Shown: positions 52,215-62,279, counted from the stretch's first letter. The stretch is DNA of 64,000 bases from Thermoanaerobaculales bacterium (GCA_035358815.1 DAOPQC010000003.1:1-64000); one strand, 5' to 3'. The notes: generated by a model from the sequence alone, not told the origin. A program made the numbers and translations.

Positions 52215-52987
52215 ACCGTCTCCTCCTCCGCTTGCTCCGGAACCTCGCCCTTCAGGAAGGCCTGGACGTAGGGGTCCGGCCAGGCGCGGAACGCCTCCGG
52301 CTCCCCGGCCGCCACGATCCTGCCGCGGCGGATCATCGCGATCCGGTCGGCGACCCGGAAGGCGAGGCTCATGTCGTGGGTGATGGTCACCAGCGTCACC
52401 GACAGCTCCTGGCGCAACTGGTCGATCACGGTCGCGATGGCCGCGGTGTTGATCGGATCGAGCCCGGTCGTCGGCTCGTCGAACAGCAGGATGTCCGGCT
52501 CGAGCGCGATCGCCCGCGCGAAGCCCACCCGCCGCCGCATGCCGCCCGACAGCTGGGCCGGCATCCTGCCCTCGACCCCCGGCAGGCGAACCAGCGCGAG
52601 GCAGTCCCGCACCCGGGCCGCCACCACCTCGGGGCCGACGCTGCGGTGGCGGCGGATCGGAAACGCGATGTTGTCGAAGACGGTCATCGAGTCGAACAGC
52701 GCGCCTTCCTGGAAGCTCATCCCGCACCGCTTGCGGACCTCGAGGGCGGCCTGCGGCGAGGCGGTGGTGAGGTCGACCCCATCCATCACGACGCGGCCGG
52801 AGTCCGGCTGGATCAGGCCGATCATGTGCTTGATCAGCACCGTCTTGCCGGCGCCGGAGCCACCGACCACCACGACCGATTCGCCGGTCATCACGTCGAG
52901 GTCGACACCGTCCAGGACCCGCTTGCCGCCGAACGACTTCACCAGGCCGGCGACGCTGATCTTCGGATTTGCCGTCGCGTTCGTCAT
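52211..52987 (-). CDS. mlaF: Phospholipid ABC transporter ATP-binding protein MlaF
   Basis: The 258-residue ATPase has Walker A GGSGAGKTVLIKH, signature LSGGMRRR, Walker B ILLFDEP and TTGLDP, and the switch histidine in TITHDMS. MlaF powers lipid movement through MlaE to the MCE protein. The gene lies nine bases after mlaE and overlaps mlaD. Confidence 0.93.
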   Translation of the reverse strand: MTNATANPKISVAGLVKSFGGKRVLDGVDLDVMTGESVVVVGGSGAGKTVLIKHMIGLIQPDSGRVVMDGVDLTTASPQAALEVRKRCGMSFQEGALFDSMTVFDNIAFPIRRHRSVGPEVVAARVRDCLALVRLPGVEGRMPAQLSGGMRRRVGFARAIALEPDILLFDEPTTGLDPINTAAIATVIDQLRQELSVTLVTITHDMSLAFRVADRIAMIRRGRIVAAGEPEAFRAWPDPYVQAFLKGEVPEQAEEETV

Positions 52988-52996
52988 CGCCAGCCT

Positions 52997-53773
52997 CTAG
53001 AACAGGACCCTGGTCAGGAAGAAGTCGGAGAGCAGGATATAGAGGCACGCCTGCACCACGGCAGCGGTTGTCGACCGTCCGACCCCCTCGGCCCCGCCGG
53101 TGGTGTAGAAGCCCTTGGCGCAGCCGGTGACCGACAGGATCAGCCCGAAGAACGCGGCCTTGACCAGCCCCGAGGTCACGTCGTTGACCTCCAGATACTG
53201 AAAGGTCCGCTCGAGGTAGATGTAGCTGTTGGCGCCGAACAGCCCCACCGAGACCAGCCAGCCGCCGAAGATCCCAATCGCGTCGCCGACCAGCGTCAGC
53301 AGCGGCAGCATCAGGATCGAGGCGTTGACGCGCGGCACCACCAGGTACTGGATCGGCTCGGTCGCCATCGCGTGCAGCGCATCGATCTGCTCGGTGACCC
53401 GCATCGTGCCGAACTCCGCCGCCATCGCCGACCCGACGCGGCCGGCGGTCATCAGCCCGGTCAGCACCGGCGCCAGCTCCCGGGTCAGCGACAGCGCCAC
53501 GACCGACCCGACGAAGGCCTCGGCGTGAAAGCGCTCGAAGCCGCGAAAGGTCTGCAGCGCCAGCACCGCTCCGGTGAACAGACAGGTCAGGAGCACCACC
53601 GGGATGGAGTCCCAGCCGACCCGGACCATCTGGCGCAGCCACTCCCGGCCGTCGAACGGCCGCCGCGGCGTCCACAGCGCCGTCTGGGCCAGGATGGTGA
53701 AGAACCGGCCGAGATCCTCGAACGCCGCCAGCAGGGCCCGCCCCAGCCGGTCGAGCCAGCCGAGCACGCTCAC
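52997..53773 (-). CDS. mlaE: Phospholipid ABC transporter permease MlaE
   Basis: The 258-residue protein has five helices in the MlaE/TGD1 pattern, with the conserved LTRELAPVLTGLMTAGRVGSAMAAE block and a DAL-x-x-MATEP segment. It is the inner-membrane channel partner of MlaF. It starts with GTG at 53773, overlapping the stop of a possible 37-codon leader frame. Confidence 0.93.
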   Translation of the reverse strand: MSVLGWLDRLGRALLAAFEDLGRFFTILAQTALWTPRRPFDGREWLRQMVRVGWDSIPVVLLTCLFTGAVLALQTFRGFERFHAEAFVGSVVALSLTRELAPVLTGLMTAGRVGSAMAAEFGTMRVTEQIDALHAMATEPIQYLVVPRVNASILMLPLLTLVGDAIGIFGGWLVSVGLFGANSYIYLERTFQYLEVNDVTSGLVKAAFFGLILSVTGCAKGFYTTGGAEGVGRSTTAAVVQACLYILLSDFFLTRVLF

Positions 53774-53883
53774 GGCACGCTCCCTTCGCCCCTCGCGGCC
53801 GCGTCGGGCGGTCCCGGGGACGCCGCGGCGGGCCGCTGCGGCGGCGCGGCCTTCCGGTTGAGGACGACGCCGCGGTCCGCCAT
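53770..53883 (-). CDS. Possible small Pro/Ala-rich leader ORF upstream of mlaE
   Basis: The 37-codon frame (MADRGVVLNRKAAPPQRPAA...) ends with TGA overlapping the mlaE GTG by four bases. No ribosome-binding site is clear and the composition is that of random GC-rich DNA, so it may not be expressed. If real it would couple mlaE translation to upstream ribosomes. Confidence 0.25.
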   Translation of the reverse strand: MADRGVVLNRKAAPPQRPAAASPGPPDAAARGEGSVP

Positions 53884-53991
53884 GATCGCCGGCGATTCTT
53901 TCACAGCCGCCGGTGTTTGGCGACGCGGCGCCGGCGGCCCGGCCCGGTCGCGCGTCTCACCGCGGAGCCCGGCCGGATCGCCCGCGGGCCG

Positions 53992-55389
53992 CTACCAAGG
54001 AGCCTCGCTCTCGTCGCGAGCGAAGTCCGCATTCTCGAAGCGGGTGTACTCGTGCTGGAAGATGAGGTCGATCTGACCGGTCGGCCCATTGCGCTGCTTG
54101 GCGAGGGTCAGCTCCGCCTTGCGGGGGTCCTCGCTCTCCTCGTCGTAGAGCGACGGCCGGACGATGAACATCACGACGTCCGCGTCCTGCTCCAGCGAGC
54201 CCGACTCGCGCAGGTCGGAGAGCTGCGGGCGGTGCTCGCCGCCCCGCCGCTCCGGCTGGCGGGACAGCTGCGACAGGACCAGCATCGGCACGTCGAGCTC
54301 CTTGGCAACCGCCTTGAGGCCGCGCGAGATGGATGACACCTCCTCGTGCCGGCTGCCGAAGCGGCCGCCGCCGGACATCAGCTGGAGGTAGTCCACCATC
54401 ACCAGGTCGAGCCCGAACTCGTGCTTGAGCCGGCGCGCCTTGGCCGAGATCTCGAGCACGGTCGATCCGGGCGAGTCGTCGATCCACAGATCGACGTCCT
54501 GCAGCGCCTGGGCCGCCATGGTCAGCTTCGGCCAGTCCGACTTGGAGAGGTAGCCGGTGGCGAGCCGCCGCTGGTCGACCCGCGCCTCGGAGGCAAGCAG
54601 CCGCCGCACCAGCTGCTCGGACGACATCTCGAGGGAGAACACCCCGACCTTCTTGCGGCAGCGCAGCGCGGCGTGGGCGCAGATGTTCATCGCCAGGGAG
54701 GTCTTGCCCATCGACGGGCGGGACGCGAGCAGGATCAGGTCCTTCTTCTGGAGCCCGGAGGTCAGCTCGTTGATGCGCACGAAGCCGGTGTCGATCCCGG
54801 TCAGGGTGGAGTGGGTCCCGCGGCTCGCCTCGAGGAGGCCGATCTCGCGCTCGGCGAGCCCCCGGACGTGGACCAGCCCGCCGGCCAGGGTGTCCTCGGC
54901 GATCCGGTAGACGTCGCGCTGGGCAACCTCCACCGCCTCGCGGGCGGCGCCGTGGTCGAGGGTGCAGGTCGTGAGGATCCGATGGGCGGCGGCGATCAGC
55001 TGCCGCTTGACGAACTTGTCGTGGATGATCTCGGCGTAGTGGACGACGTTGGCCACGTCGGGCAGCGCGTCGACCATGGTCGCCAGGTAGCTGGCGCCGC
55101 CGACCCGCTCCAGCGCGCCCTGCTCCCGCAGCTGGTTGGTGACCGTCACCAGGTCGGCCGCCTGACCCCGCTCGTGGAGGTGCACGCACGCCTGGTAGAT
55201 GATCCGGTGCGGCTCGAGGTAGAACTCCTCGCCGCGCAGCTTCTCGAGGATCATCAGCAGGGCCCCCCGCTCGAGGAGGACCGCGGCGAGCAGCGCCCGC
55301 TCGGCATCGGGCTCGTGGGGCAGCCGGTCGGGGACCGGCGCCGGGCCCATCACAACGTCGGTCGGCGGCGCGCTCATGGGGATTCCCAT
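53992..55389 (-). CDS. dnaB: Replicative DNA helicase DnaB
   Basis: The 465-residue protein begins with the primase-binding N domain (LPHEPDAERALLAAVLLERGALLMILEKLRGEEFYLEPHRIIYQA). It continues with a RecA-like ATPase having Walker A ASRPSMGKTSLAMN, IWIDDSPG-type Walker B region, QLSRQPERR and SDLRESGSLEQDADVVMF. It unwinds the chromosome fork and recruits DnaG. Two in-frame ATGs, 55389 and 55377, are equally possible. It is 100 bases upstream of the small frame before mlaE. Confidence 0.95.
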   Translation of the reverse strand: MGIPMSAPPTDVVMGPAPVPDRLPHEPDAERALLAAVLLERGALLMILEKLRGEEFYLEPHRIIYQACVHLHERGQAADLVTVTNQLREQGALERVGGASYLATMVDALPDVANVVHYAEIIHDKFVKRQLIAAAHRILTTCTLDHGAAREAVEVAQRDVYRIAEDTLAGGLVHVRGLAEREIGLLEASRGTHSTLTGIDTGFVRINELTSGLQKKDLILLASRPSMGKTSLAMNICAHAALRCRKKVGVFSLEMSSEQLVRRLLASEARVDQRRLATGYLSKSDWPKLTMAAQALQDVDLWIDDSPGSTVLEISAKARRLKHEFGLDLVMVDYLQLMSGGGRFGSRHEEVSSISRGLKAVAKELDVPMLVLSQLSRQPERRGGEHRPQLSDLRESGSLEQDADVVMFIVRPSLYDEESEDPRKAELTLAKQRNGPTGQIDLIFQHEYTRFENADFARDESEAPW

Positions 55390-55457
55390 CCTAGCGCTTC
55401 CGGCCGCGATGGCAAGAGGGGTGAAGCCCCGCCTCCCGGATGGCGGGGGTCGCTGAT

Positions 55458-55627
55458 CCCTTCCCGCTCCCGTTCCCGTCCCCGTTCCCGATTTCGGGCA
55501 CTGGGGCAGTCAAGCGCTGCGGCGCCGGCCCGTACCCTCACCGCCCCATTGCCCTACTGCCCCACTGCTCATGACGACTGGGATGTGGAGACGGGCACGG
55601 GCGCGGAAGGGGGCGCGGAAGCGGGCC
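55458..55627. repeat. B-B' intergenic repeat block 12
   Basis: Arm B (GTTCCC units, 55458-55491) and B' (GGGCAC/GGAAGG/GGAAGC units, about 55590-55627) flank a 98-base spacer. Within it CCCATTGC, CCCTACTGC and CCCACTGC repeat (55549-55568). No gene is seen in 55390-55745. Confidence 0.8.
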
Positions 55628-55745
55628 GGCGCGGGATGCCGCGGATCGCCGGCTGGCCAAAATTGAGATCACGTCGCACCCCATTGGCACAACGGGCTTT
55701 GAGGTGGTAGCTTTGAGGAGTCCGGTGCTCCGGAGGAGGACTCAG

Positions 55746-58700
55746 ATGCGGCTTCGGTTTCCCCTTGTCTCGCTCGTGGTTTGCTTTTTCGCCTCGCTCG
55801 CCCTCGGCCCCGCAGTGGCCGCCGCCGAGGAGGTGATTCCCCTGTCGCCGCCGGCGACCTCGGTGTCGCTCCAGCAGTCCGGAGACGGCAGCGAGGTGCT
55901 GACGGTGACCGTGTCCGAGGTCCGGCTCGACGCGGTCGAGATCGATGGCCTGCAGTGGGCGGTGGTGCGGGTGCCGTCCGGCCACGGCCTGATGGTGCGG
56001 GGCGAGCCGGCGCTGCCCTTCCTGGCCACCGAGTACCTGCTCGACCGGACCGGCGGCATCGCCCTCGAGCTGATCAGCACCACCACCCGCGACATCGACC
56101 TCACGGTCCGCGGCTACGCCGGCGTGGCGCCGTCCCGCGGCCACTTCAACCGCAACATCGACCCCGACACCGTGCCCTACGAGTTCAGCTCCAGGATCTA
56201 CGGCGCGGCGGTCAGCTATCCGGCCGAGAGCGCCTGGGTCGACGACCCCTTCATCGCCGGCCCGCTGCGCGGCCAGTCGGCGCGCATCCCGGTGGCGGCG
56301 TGGCGCAGCGACGACAACCTGCTGACCGTCGTCGAGGAGGCCCGCTTCCGCGTCGTGCACACCGCGGCCGCGCCCAACCCCCGGCTGCGCCCGGAGCCGC
56401 CGCTGACCGGCCTTTTTGACCAGCTCGCCCGCCAGCGGATGGTCAACTACGACCTCGTGCGCGGCCGCTACACGCCGTTCGTCGAGACCGGACGGCTGCT
56501 GATCCTGTCGTACGACGACTTCGTCGACGAGGCCCAGCCGCTTGCCGACTGGCAGCGCCAGGTCGGCTACCCGACGCTGCTGGTCCCGCTGTCCTCGGTG
56601 GGCACGACGGCGAGCCAGGTCATGAGCTACATCCAGTCGCTGTACAACCAGCCCGAGGGGTTGACGTGGATCATCCTGGTCGGCGACGCCCAGCAGGTGC
56701 CCTTCCTGCTGGGGGTCATGGAGGGCGCGCCCTGCGACCCCTGCTACACCAAGCTCGAGGGCAGCGACAACCGGCCGGACGCGGCGATCTCCCGGATCTC
56801 CGCGCAGTCCGGGGCCCAGGTCACGGTCCAGGTCGACAAGATCCTCGAGTACGAGCGCTTCCCTGACCAGGGCAGCGCCGCTACCTGGTACCCCAAGGCG
56901 TTCGGCATCGGCGGCGACGACTACGGCGGCGGCGCCTACGACTGGGAGCGCGTTGACTGGCTGCGCGTGGACCTCGTCGAGCCGGCCTACGTCTACACCG
57001 AGTTCACCCAGCTCTACCACAACCCAAGCAAGGCCCAGGTGGCCGCGGCGGTCAACGACGGCCGCTCGCTCGGCCTCTACATCGGCCACGGAGGCGAGGA
57101 CTACTGGGTGACCTCCGGCTTCAGCGTCAACGACGTCAACACCATGCTCAGCAACGGCGAGATGCTGCCGGTCATCTGGAGCGTGGCGTGCGTCAACGGC
57201 AAGTTCAACTGGTCGGGGGGCGACTGCTTCGCCGAGTCGTGGCTCAAGAAGAGCGGCGGCGGCGCGGTCTCCTTCGAAGCCGGCACCACCAACGAGTCCT
57301 GGGTGCCGCCCTGCGACGCCCAGCGCGGCATCATCGACAGCCTGCGGCTGGAGACGGCCTTCACCACCGGCGGCGAGCACGTCAACGGCAAGCTCTACGG
57401 CATGGACGTCAACGGCGACGGCAACTACGACGAAGGCACCAAGTTCATGGAGCAGTCGACCCTGTTCGGCTCCTGCACGACCTGGATGCGCACCTTGCCG
57501 CCGCAGATCCCCGACGAGCCGGTGGACTTCTCGTCGGGCGGCGGCGTGGCGTCGCTGACGGTCACGGTCGGCGGCCTGCCGCTGGCCAAGGCGAACGCCG
57601 CGATTGTCTCCTTCTACACCGAGGACGGCGGGCTGACCCCGGTCGGCTCCGGCCTGATCGACGCGGCCGGGATGGTGCACGCGACCGTCACCGGCGAGCC
57701 GACCCACTGCCACATCCACGGCCAGAACCTGGTGCCGCAGTCCTTCGAGCTGGCCGCGCGGCCGGACGGCCGGATCTCGCTCGACGCCGAGGCCTACGCC
57801 TGCAACGGCACGGTCACCGTCCGGGTGTCGGACAGCAACGTGCCCGGCTCGAGCCCGGCGACGATCGACACCCTGCAGGTGACGCTCGCGATCCCTGGCG
57901 ACAGCGCGACCGTCACCCTGACCGAGACCGCGGCGGACCGCAGCCTCTACGCCGGCACCGCGGTGCTCGGCACCGACCTGACGGGGGGAGGCCACGGCGA
58001 TCCGCTGACCGCGACCTACCTCGACGCCGACGACGGCGCCGGCGGCAGCAACGTGGTCAAGACCGACACGGCGCTGCTCGACTGCGCCGGGCCTGCGATC
58101 GACAACGTGAATATCGAGGCCACCAACGCGGCGCTGACGGTGCGCTTCGCAACCGACGAGCCGGGGACCACGGTGGTGCGCTACGGGACGACCCGCCCGC
58201 CGACGATGGTGGTGTCGGACACCGCGCTGGCGACGGAGCACGAGATCGTCATCGACGGCGGCGATCCGTGCACCGACTACTGGATCGGCGTCGAGTCGGC
58301 GGACGCGCTGGGCAACGTCGGCGTCGACACCAACGGCGGCTCCTACTACGCCATCGAGACCATGGGCTGGCAGGTGTTCCTGTCCGAGCCCTTCGACGCC
58401 GATCCGGGCTGGACGATCGACAACGGCGGCAACAGCCACGGCTGGGCGTTCGGCCAGCCGACCGGCGGCGGCGGCCAGTACGGGGAGCCGGACCCGACCT
58501 CGGGCCACACCGGGACCAACGTCTACGGCGTCAACTTGGTCGGTGACTACGACCCCAACCTGACGGCCGACCAGCTCAAGCTGACGACGCCGTCGCTCGA
58601 CCTCAGCGAGGCGACCTCGGTGATGCTCCGCTACTGGCGGTGGCTGGGCGTGGAGAGCCCGAGCTACGACCACGCGCGCGTGCAGGTGTCGGTGGACGGC

Positions 58701-58973
58701 GGGGCGTTCGTGACGGTGTGGGAGAACACCGACACGATCGACGGCGGCTCGTGGGTGGAGGAGGTGGTGGACGTCACCGCGCAGGCGGCGGGGCACGCCG
58801 ACGTGCGGATTCGGTGGACGATGGGGCCGACCGACTCGTCGTGGCAGTTCGCGGGCTGGAACCTGGACGACGTGGTGATCGAAGGGGCGTTCCCGTGCGA
58901 CGGGTCGCCGATGCCCTTCGTGGACGGGTTCGAGTCCGGGGACTGCTCGGCCTGGAGTCTGATGGTGCAGTGA
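55746..58973 (+). CDS. Secreted C25 (gingipain-type) cysteine protease with DGFESGD tail
   Basis: The 1075-residue protein has a signal peptide (cleavage near AVAAAEE) and a pro-domain-like region to about residue 240. A C25 peptidase domain follows (about 245-600), in which H448 (YIGHGG) and C482 (SVACVNG) form the catalytic pair. Then come an Ig-like domain, a fibronectin-like segment and a MAM/immune-inhibitor-like sandwich (WTIDNGGNSHGWAFG...WNLDDVVIEG). The end FVDGFESGDCSAWSLMVQ matches the tail of two other secreted proteins here. GGAGGAGG precedes the ATG at 55746. It would digest extracellular proteins. Confidence 0.88.
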   Translation: MRLRFPLVSLVVCFFASLALGPAVAAAEEVIPLSPPATSVSLQQSGDGSEVLTVTVSEVRLDAVEIDGLQWAVVRVPSGHGLMVRGEPALPFLATEYLLDRTGGIALELISTTTRDIDLTVRGYAGVAPSRGHFNRNIDPDTVPYEFSSRIYGAAVSYPAESAWVDDPFIAGPLRGQSARIPVAAWRSDDNLLTVVEEARFRVVHTAAAPNPRLRPEPPLTGLFDQLARQRMVNYDLVRGRYTPFVETGRLLILSYDDFVDEAQPLADWQRQVGYPTLLVPLSSVGTTASQVMSYIQSLYNQPEGLTWIILVGDAQQVPFLLGVMEGAPCDPCYTKLEGSDNRPDAAISRISAQSGAQVTVQVDKILEYERFPDQGSAATWYPKAFGIGGDDYGGGAYDWERVDWLRVDLVEPAYVYTEFTQLYHNPSKAQVAAAVNDGRSLGLYIGHGGEDYWVTSGFSVNDVNTMLSNGEMLPVIWSVACVNGKFNWSGGDCFAESWLKKSGGGAVSFEAGTTNESWVPPCDAQRGIIDSLRLETAFTTGGEHVNGKLYGMDVNGDGNYDEGTKFMEQSTLFGSCTTWMRTLPPQIPDEPVDFSSGGGVASLTVTVGGLPLAKANAAIVSFYTEDGGLTPVGSGLIDAAGMVHATVTGEPTHCHIHGQNLVPQSFELAARPDGRISLDAEAYACNGTVTVRVSDSNVPGSSPATIDTLQVTLAIPGDSATVTLTETAADRSLYAGTAVLGTDLTGGGHGDPLTATYLDADDGAGGSNVVKTDTALLDCAGPAIDNVNIEATNAALTVRFATDEPGTTVVRYGTTRPPTMVVSDTALATEHEIVIDGGDPCTDYWIGVESADALGNVGVDTNGGSYYAIETMGWQVFLSEPFDADPGWTIDNGGNSHGWAFGQPTGGGGQYGEPDPTSGHTGTNVYGVNLVGDYDPNLTADQLKLTTPSLDLSEATSVMLRYWRWLGVESPSYDHARVQVSVDGGAFVTVWENTDTIDGGSWVEEVVDVTAQAAGHADVRIRWTMGPTDSSWQFAGWNLDDVVIEGAFPCDGSPMPFVDGFESGDCSAWSLMVQ

Positions 58974-58982
58974 GGGCGAAGG

Positions 58983-59366
58983 TGAGGGGTCAGGGATGAG
59001 GGGATAGGGTTTCGCCCCAACCCACGTCAGAGACAGACACGATCGGGCGGGCCCTTCGGGGCCCGCTTCGTTCATGCCTGGGAACTCGGCGCGCCTCCTC
59101 TACGTTCCCGTACCCGTTCCCGTCCCCGTTCCCGACGTGGGCGCCGGAGCAGTAGGGCCCTGGCCGGCATGCACGCGTTCCCGTGCCCGTTCCCGTACCC
59201 GACTTCGGCGGCCGACGATCGATGCGGGCACGGCGCACCTGCCCGCACCGTCGTGTGACACCTCCGCGACTCCATCCGGGAACGGGTACGGGAACGGGAT
59301 CGGGAACGGGAACGGAAGAGGGGGCGGACGCCCTATCCCCCAGATCCCAGATCCTATCCCCTGGTC
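58983..59366. repeat. A-B-B-B'-A' intergenic repeat block 13
   Basis: Arm A (GGGGATAGGG, 58983-59010), two B runs (59103-59135 and 59176-59202), B' (59277-59330, GGGAAC units) and A' (59331-59366, CCCAGATCCCAGATCCTATC) make the longest block. No gene is seen in 58974-59426; a terminator lies inside at 59047. Confidence 0.87.
59047..59073 (+). terminator. Intrinsic terminator of the C25 protease gene
   Basis: GCGGGCCC-TTCG-GGGCCCGC is a perfect 8-bp stem with a UUCG tetraloop, followed by TTCGTTC. Confidence 0.75.
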
Positions 59367-59380
59367 GGGAGGGTGGCACA

Positions 59381-59405
59381 AGAAAGGGGCCCCGGAGGGC
59401 CCCTG
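59381..59405 (-). terminator. Intrinsic terminator of the TonB-dependent receptor gene
   Basis: On the minus strand AGGGGCCC-TCCG-GGGCCCCT is followed by TTCTTGT, about 22 bases after the stop codon. Confidence 0.75.
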
Positions 59406-59426
59406 AGAAGGTCTGTCGGTGCGAGC

Positions 59427-62279
59427 CTAGAAGCTGAACTTGAGGCCGAGCTGATAGCTGCGCGGGTCGCCCACCTGATCGAGCTCGCCGAAGTAGTCGT
59501 TGACGTTGCCGTACCTGTCGACGAGGGTGTCGTTGGTGGTCCACCAGTTGGCCTCGTCGAGGACGTTGAAGCAGTCGAAGATGAGCTCCAGCGCGAAGTC
59601 GCTGCCGAACCGGAAGCCCTTGGACAGGCGCAGGTCGAGGGTCTGGTAGTCGGGCTGGGTGAAGGAGTTGCGGGCGTACCGGTAGTACTCGCCGTTGGGA
59701 AGCTGGATGAGCGCGAGCTCGTTCGCGCTCTCGCCGTCGTGGTTGGTGTCGCGGCTGTCCATGGCGCTGTAGGGATAGCCGGAGCGGTAGTAGTAGATGC
59801 CCGACACCAGGAAGTCCCAGGGCAGCTGATAGCTGGCCGAGAGCACGAACTTGTGGGTGGTGTCGAAGTCCGACGGGCCCCACGAGCTGGACAGGTCGTA
59901 CTGGTCGAAGGGGTACGAGGTCGTCGCGCGCTCGTTCGAGTTGGAGTCGTTCGCCTCCGACCAGGTGTACGACGCGTCGAGCATCCAGCCGTTGGAGTAG
60001 CGCTTGCGCGCCTTGAGGACCACCGCCGTGTACTCGGTCTCCACGTCGGACACGTACTGGTTGATCTGCCCGAAGTCGGGGTACTCGGTGAAACGGACGT
60101 AGGTCGGCAGCCCGTCGGCGGTGGTGCCGCCGTCGGGCAGCATGTTCTGATTCTGTGTGCGCTCGAGGTTGCTGCCCTCCGAGTACATGACGTCGACGCC
60201 CAGCGACAGGTCGGTGAGGACCTGCCGCTCGTAACCGAGCGACACCCGCCAGGTCTCGGCGTTCTCGAAGTCGGGGTCGACGGCCTTGATGTCGGCGATC
60301 GACGGTCCCTCGAGGTCGCCCTGGTCAGCCCAGATGTCCGGGTACGACGGGCAGCCGCCGTCCTCGCAGTAGACCCGGATGGTCGCCACCCGCAGCCCGT
60401 TGTCGTTCATGGCGTTGGACAGGATCAGGGCCGGGGTGAAGTCGTAGAAGAAGCCGGCGCCGCCGCGCAGCACCTGCTTGCCGTCGCCCTTGATGTCCCA
60501 CGCGAAGCCGACGCGGGGCGCGAAGTTGTCGGTGTCGTTCGGGATGGTGGCGGTGGTCGGGTACCCGGGATTGGCGAGCTCCGGCGTCGGGTTGTCCTGG
60601 AAGTCGTAGCGCACGCCGTAGGTGATGTTCAGGTTGTTGTTCGCCCGCCAGTCGTCCTGGACGTAGAACGAGTAGTAGTCGACGTCGAACAGGATCCTGC
60701 CCTCGTAGTCGGAGAAGGCCTGCTGGAAGTAGTAGGGCTCGTCCGCGAAGAAGGTGTCCCAGTCGTCGTAGCTGTAGGTGCCGAAGGCGTAGCGGAAGTA
60801 CGAGTTGTCGTAGCTCGTGAAGTCGAAGTTGATGCCGGCCTTCAGCGTGTGGGCGCCGAGGTAGTAGCTGAAGTTGTCGACGAGCTGGATCCGCTCCTCG
60901 TCGAGCCAGTTGGGCAGGAAGTCCTGGCGGCCGAAGTAGGCGCGCGGGCTGTAGATCGTCGTCTCGGGGAGGGTGGTGTTGTTCGGCTCGCGCGGCCGCT
61001 CCTCCAGCGAGTACTGGACGAACGCCTCGTTGAACGCGTCGTCGGACACGACCGAGTTCAGAGTCGCGACCACAGAGTTGAAGCTGTTCTCCTCGCTCCC
61101 GTTGTTGGACTGGCCGGTATCGGACGAGCTGTAGGTGAGGTTGTCGCCCTGCTGGGTCGAGTAGTTGTCGCGGATCGTCATCAGGTGGTTGCCGGAGATC
61201 TGCCAGTCGAGCTTGACCAGGAAGACGTCGGCGTCGTTGGTGCTCTCGATCTCGCCGAGCTCGGTGTCGAGGTCGAGGCCGGTGATCGCCTCGAACTCGT
61301 CGGTCATGTCGGCCGGGAACCCGGGCCACTCGGCGAAGTAGGGAGTGTTGTAGCGCTGGCCGTCGTACGACGCGAAGTAGTGCAGCTTGTCCTGGATGAA
61401 CGGCCCGCCGACCGCGAACCCGAACTGGGTCTGCTCGAAGGATGCGGCGTCGCGGTCCTTGGCGTCCGTGCCCCGCATGCTGTCGTCGGTGTAGTAGACC
61501 CAGGCGTCGCCCTTGAAGGAGTTGGTCCCCGACTTGGTGACCGCGTTGATCACGCCGCCCGACGAGGTGAACTGCAGGTTGTAGGGCGACTTGATGACCT
61601 GGAACTCCTTGACCGCGCCCTGCGAGAACGTGAACGGCGGCCGGGTGCCGCCGCGCTCCTCGCCGAAGAACGAGCTCTGGTTGTTGGTGCCGTCGATGTT
61701 GAATGAGTTCTGGATCGCCCGCGCCCCGATCTGGAGGCCGCCGCGGCCGCTCGCCTGGCTGCCGTCGGCGATCGAGGTGCCGGGCACCAGGATGGCGAAG
61801 TCGGAGAAGTCCCGGCCCTGCAGCGGCAGGTCCTGGATCGACTCGGAGCTGACCGACGACGAGATGCTGGGGTTGGTGGTCTCGACGATCGGCGACTGGG
61901 CCGTGACCACGATCTCCTCCTCGACGGCCGACACCTGGAGGGCGAAGCCGACCGCCACCGAGGAGCCGAGGCTCACGACCACGCCCCGCTTCACCTCGCT
62001 CTTGAACCCTGTCAGGTCGGCGCGCACGTCGTAGGTGCCGGGCGGCAGCAGGTCGATCCGATAGAACCCGCTGGTGTCGGTCACCGCGTTCCGTGCGAAT
62101 CCGGTGTCGACGTTTCTGGCCTCGATGCTCACGCCGGGCATCACAGCCCCGTCGGGATCCCGCGCGGTCCCGATGATCTGGCCGGTCGACACGCTCGACT
62201 GGGCCCACGCCGCCGCCGGCGCCAGCACCAGCAGGGCGACAATCGCCAGTCCGCCGCCTCGCTTCCACATTCGCATCAT
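59427..62279 (-). CDS. Oar-like TonB-dependent outer-membrane receptor
   Basis: The 950-residue protein has a signal peptide ending AWAQ and a carboxypeptidase-regulatory domain (GQIIGTARDPDGAVMPGVSIEARN...GFYRIDLLPPGTYDVRADLTGF). A plug domain (about 115-260, EEIVVTAQSP, GGVINAVTKSGTNSFKGDAW) and a large beta-barrel of aromatic strands follow, ending in a C-terminal phenylalanine as outer-membrane barrels do. GGAGGAGG precedes the ATG pair at 62279. This Oar-type receptor is abundant in Acidobacteriota; the substrate is unknown and there is no SusD partner. The neighbour is a 5'-nucleotidase-family gene in the same direction, 83 bases upstream. Confidence 0.92.
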   Translation of the reverse strand: MMRMWKRGGGLAIVALLVLAPAAAWAQSSVSTGQIIGTARDPDGAVMPGVSIEARNVDTGFARNAVTDTSGFYRIDLLPPGTYDVRADLTGFKSEVKRGVVVSLGSSVAVGFALQVSAVEEEIVVTAQSPIVETTNPSISSSVSSESIQDLPLQGRDFSDFAILVPGTSIADGSQASGRGGLQIGARAIQNSFNIDGTNNQSSFFGEERGGTRPPFTFSQGAVKEFQVIKSPYNLQFTSSGGVINAVTKSGTNSFKGDAWVYYTDDSMRGTDAKDRDAASFEQTQFGFAVGGPFIQDKLHYFASYDGQRYNTPYFAEWPGFPADMTDEFEAITGLDLDTELGEIESTNDADVFLVKLDWQISGNHLMTIRDNYSTQQGDNLTYSSSDTGQSNNGSEENSFNSVVATLNSVVSDDAFNEAFVQYSLEERPREPNNTTLPETTIYSPRAYFGRQDFLPNWLDEERIQLVDNFSYYLGAHTLKAGINFDFTSYDNSYFRYAFGTYSYDDWDTFFADEPYYFQQAFSDYEGRILFDVDYYSFYVQDDWRANNNLNITYGVRYDFQDNPTPELANPGYPTTATIPNDTDNFAPRVGFAWDIKGDGKQVLRGGAGFFYDFTPALILSNAMNDNGLRVATIRVYCEDGGCPSYPDIWADQGDLEGPSIADIKAVDPDFENAETWRVSLGYERQVLTDLSLGVDVMYSEGSNLERTQNQNMLPDGGTTADGLPTYVRFTEYPDFGQINQYVSDVETEYTAVVLKARKRYSNGWMLDASYTWSEANDSNSNERATTSYPFDQYDLSSSWGPSDFDTTHKFVLSASYQLPWDFLVSGIYYYRSGYPYSAMDSRDTNHDGESANELALIQLPNGEYYRYARNSFTQPDYQTLDLRLSKGFRFGSDFALELIFDCFNVLDEANWWTTNDTLVDRYGNVNDYFGELDQVGDPRSYQLGLKFSF

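Noticed and set aside
55569..59075. 1168-codon open frame on the minus strand opposite the C25 protease
   Set aside because: Low-complexity His/Arg/Val sequence mirroring the protease codons; no start signal and no domain.
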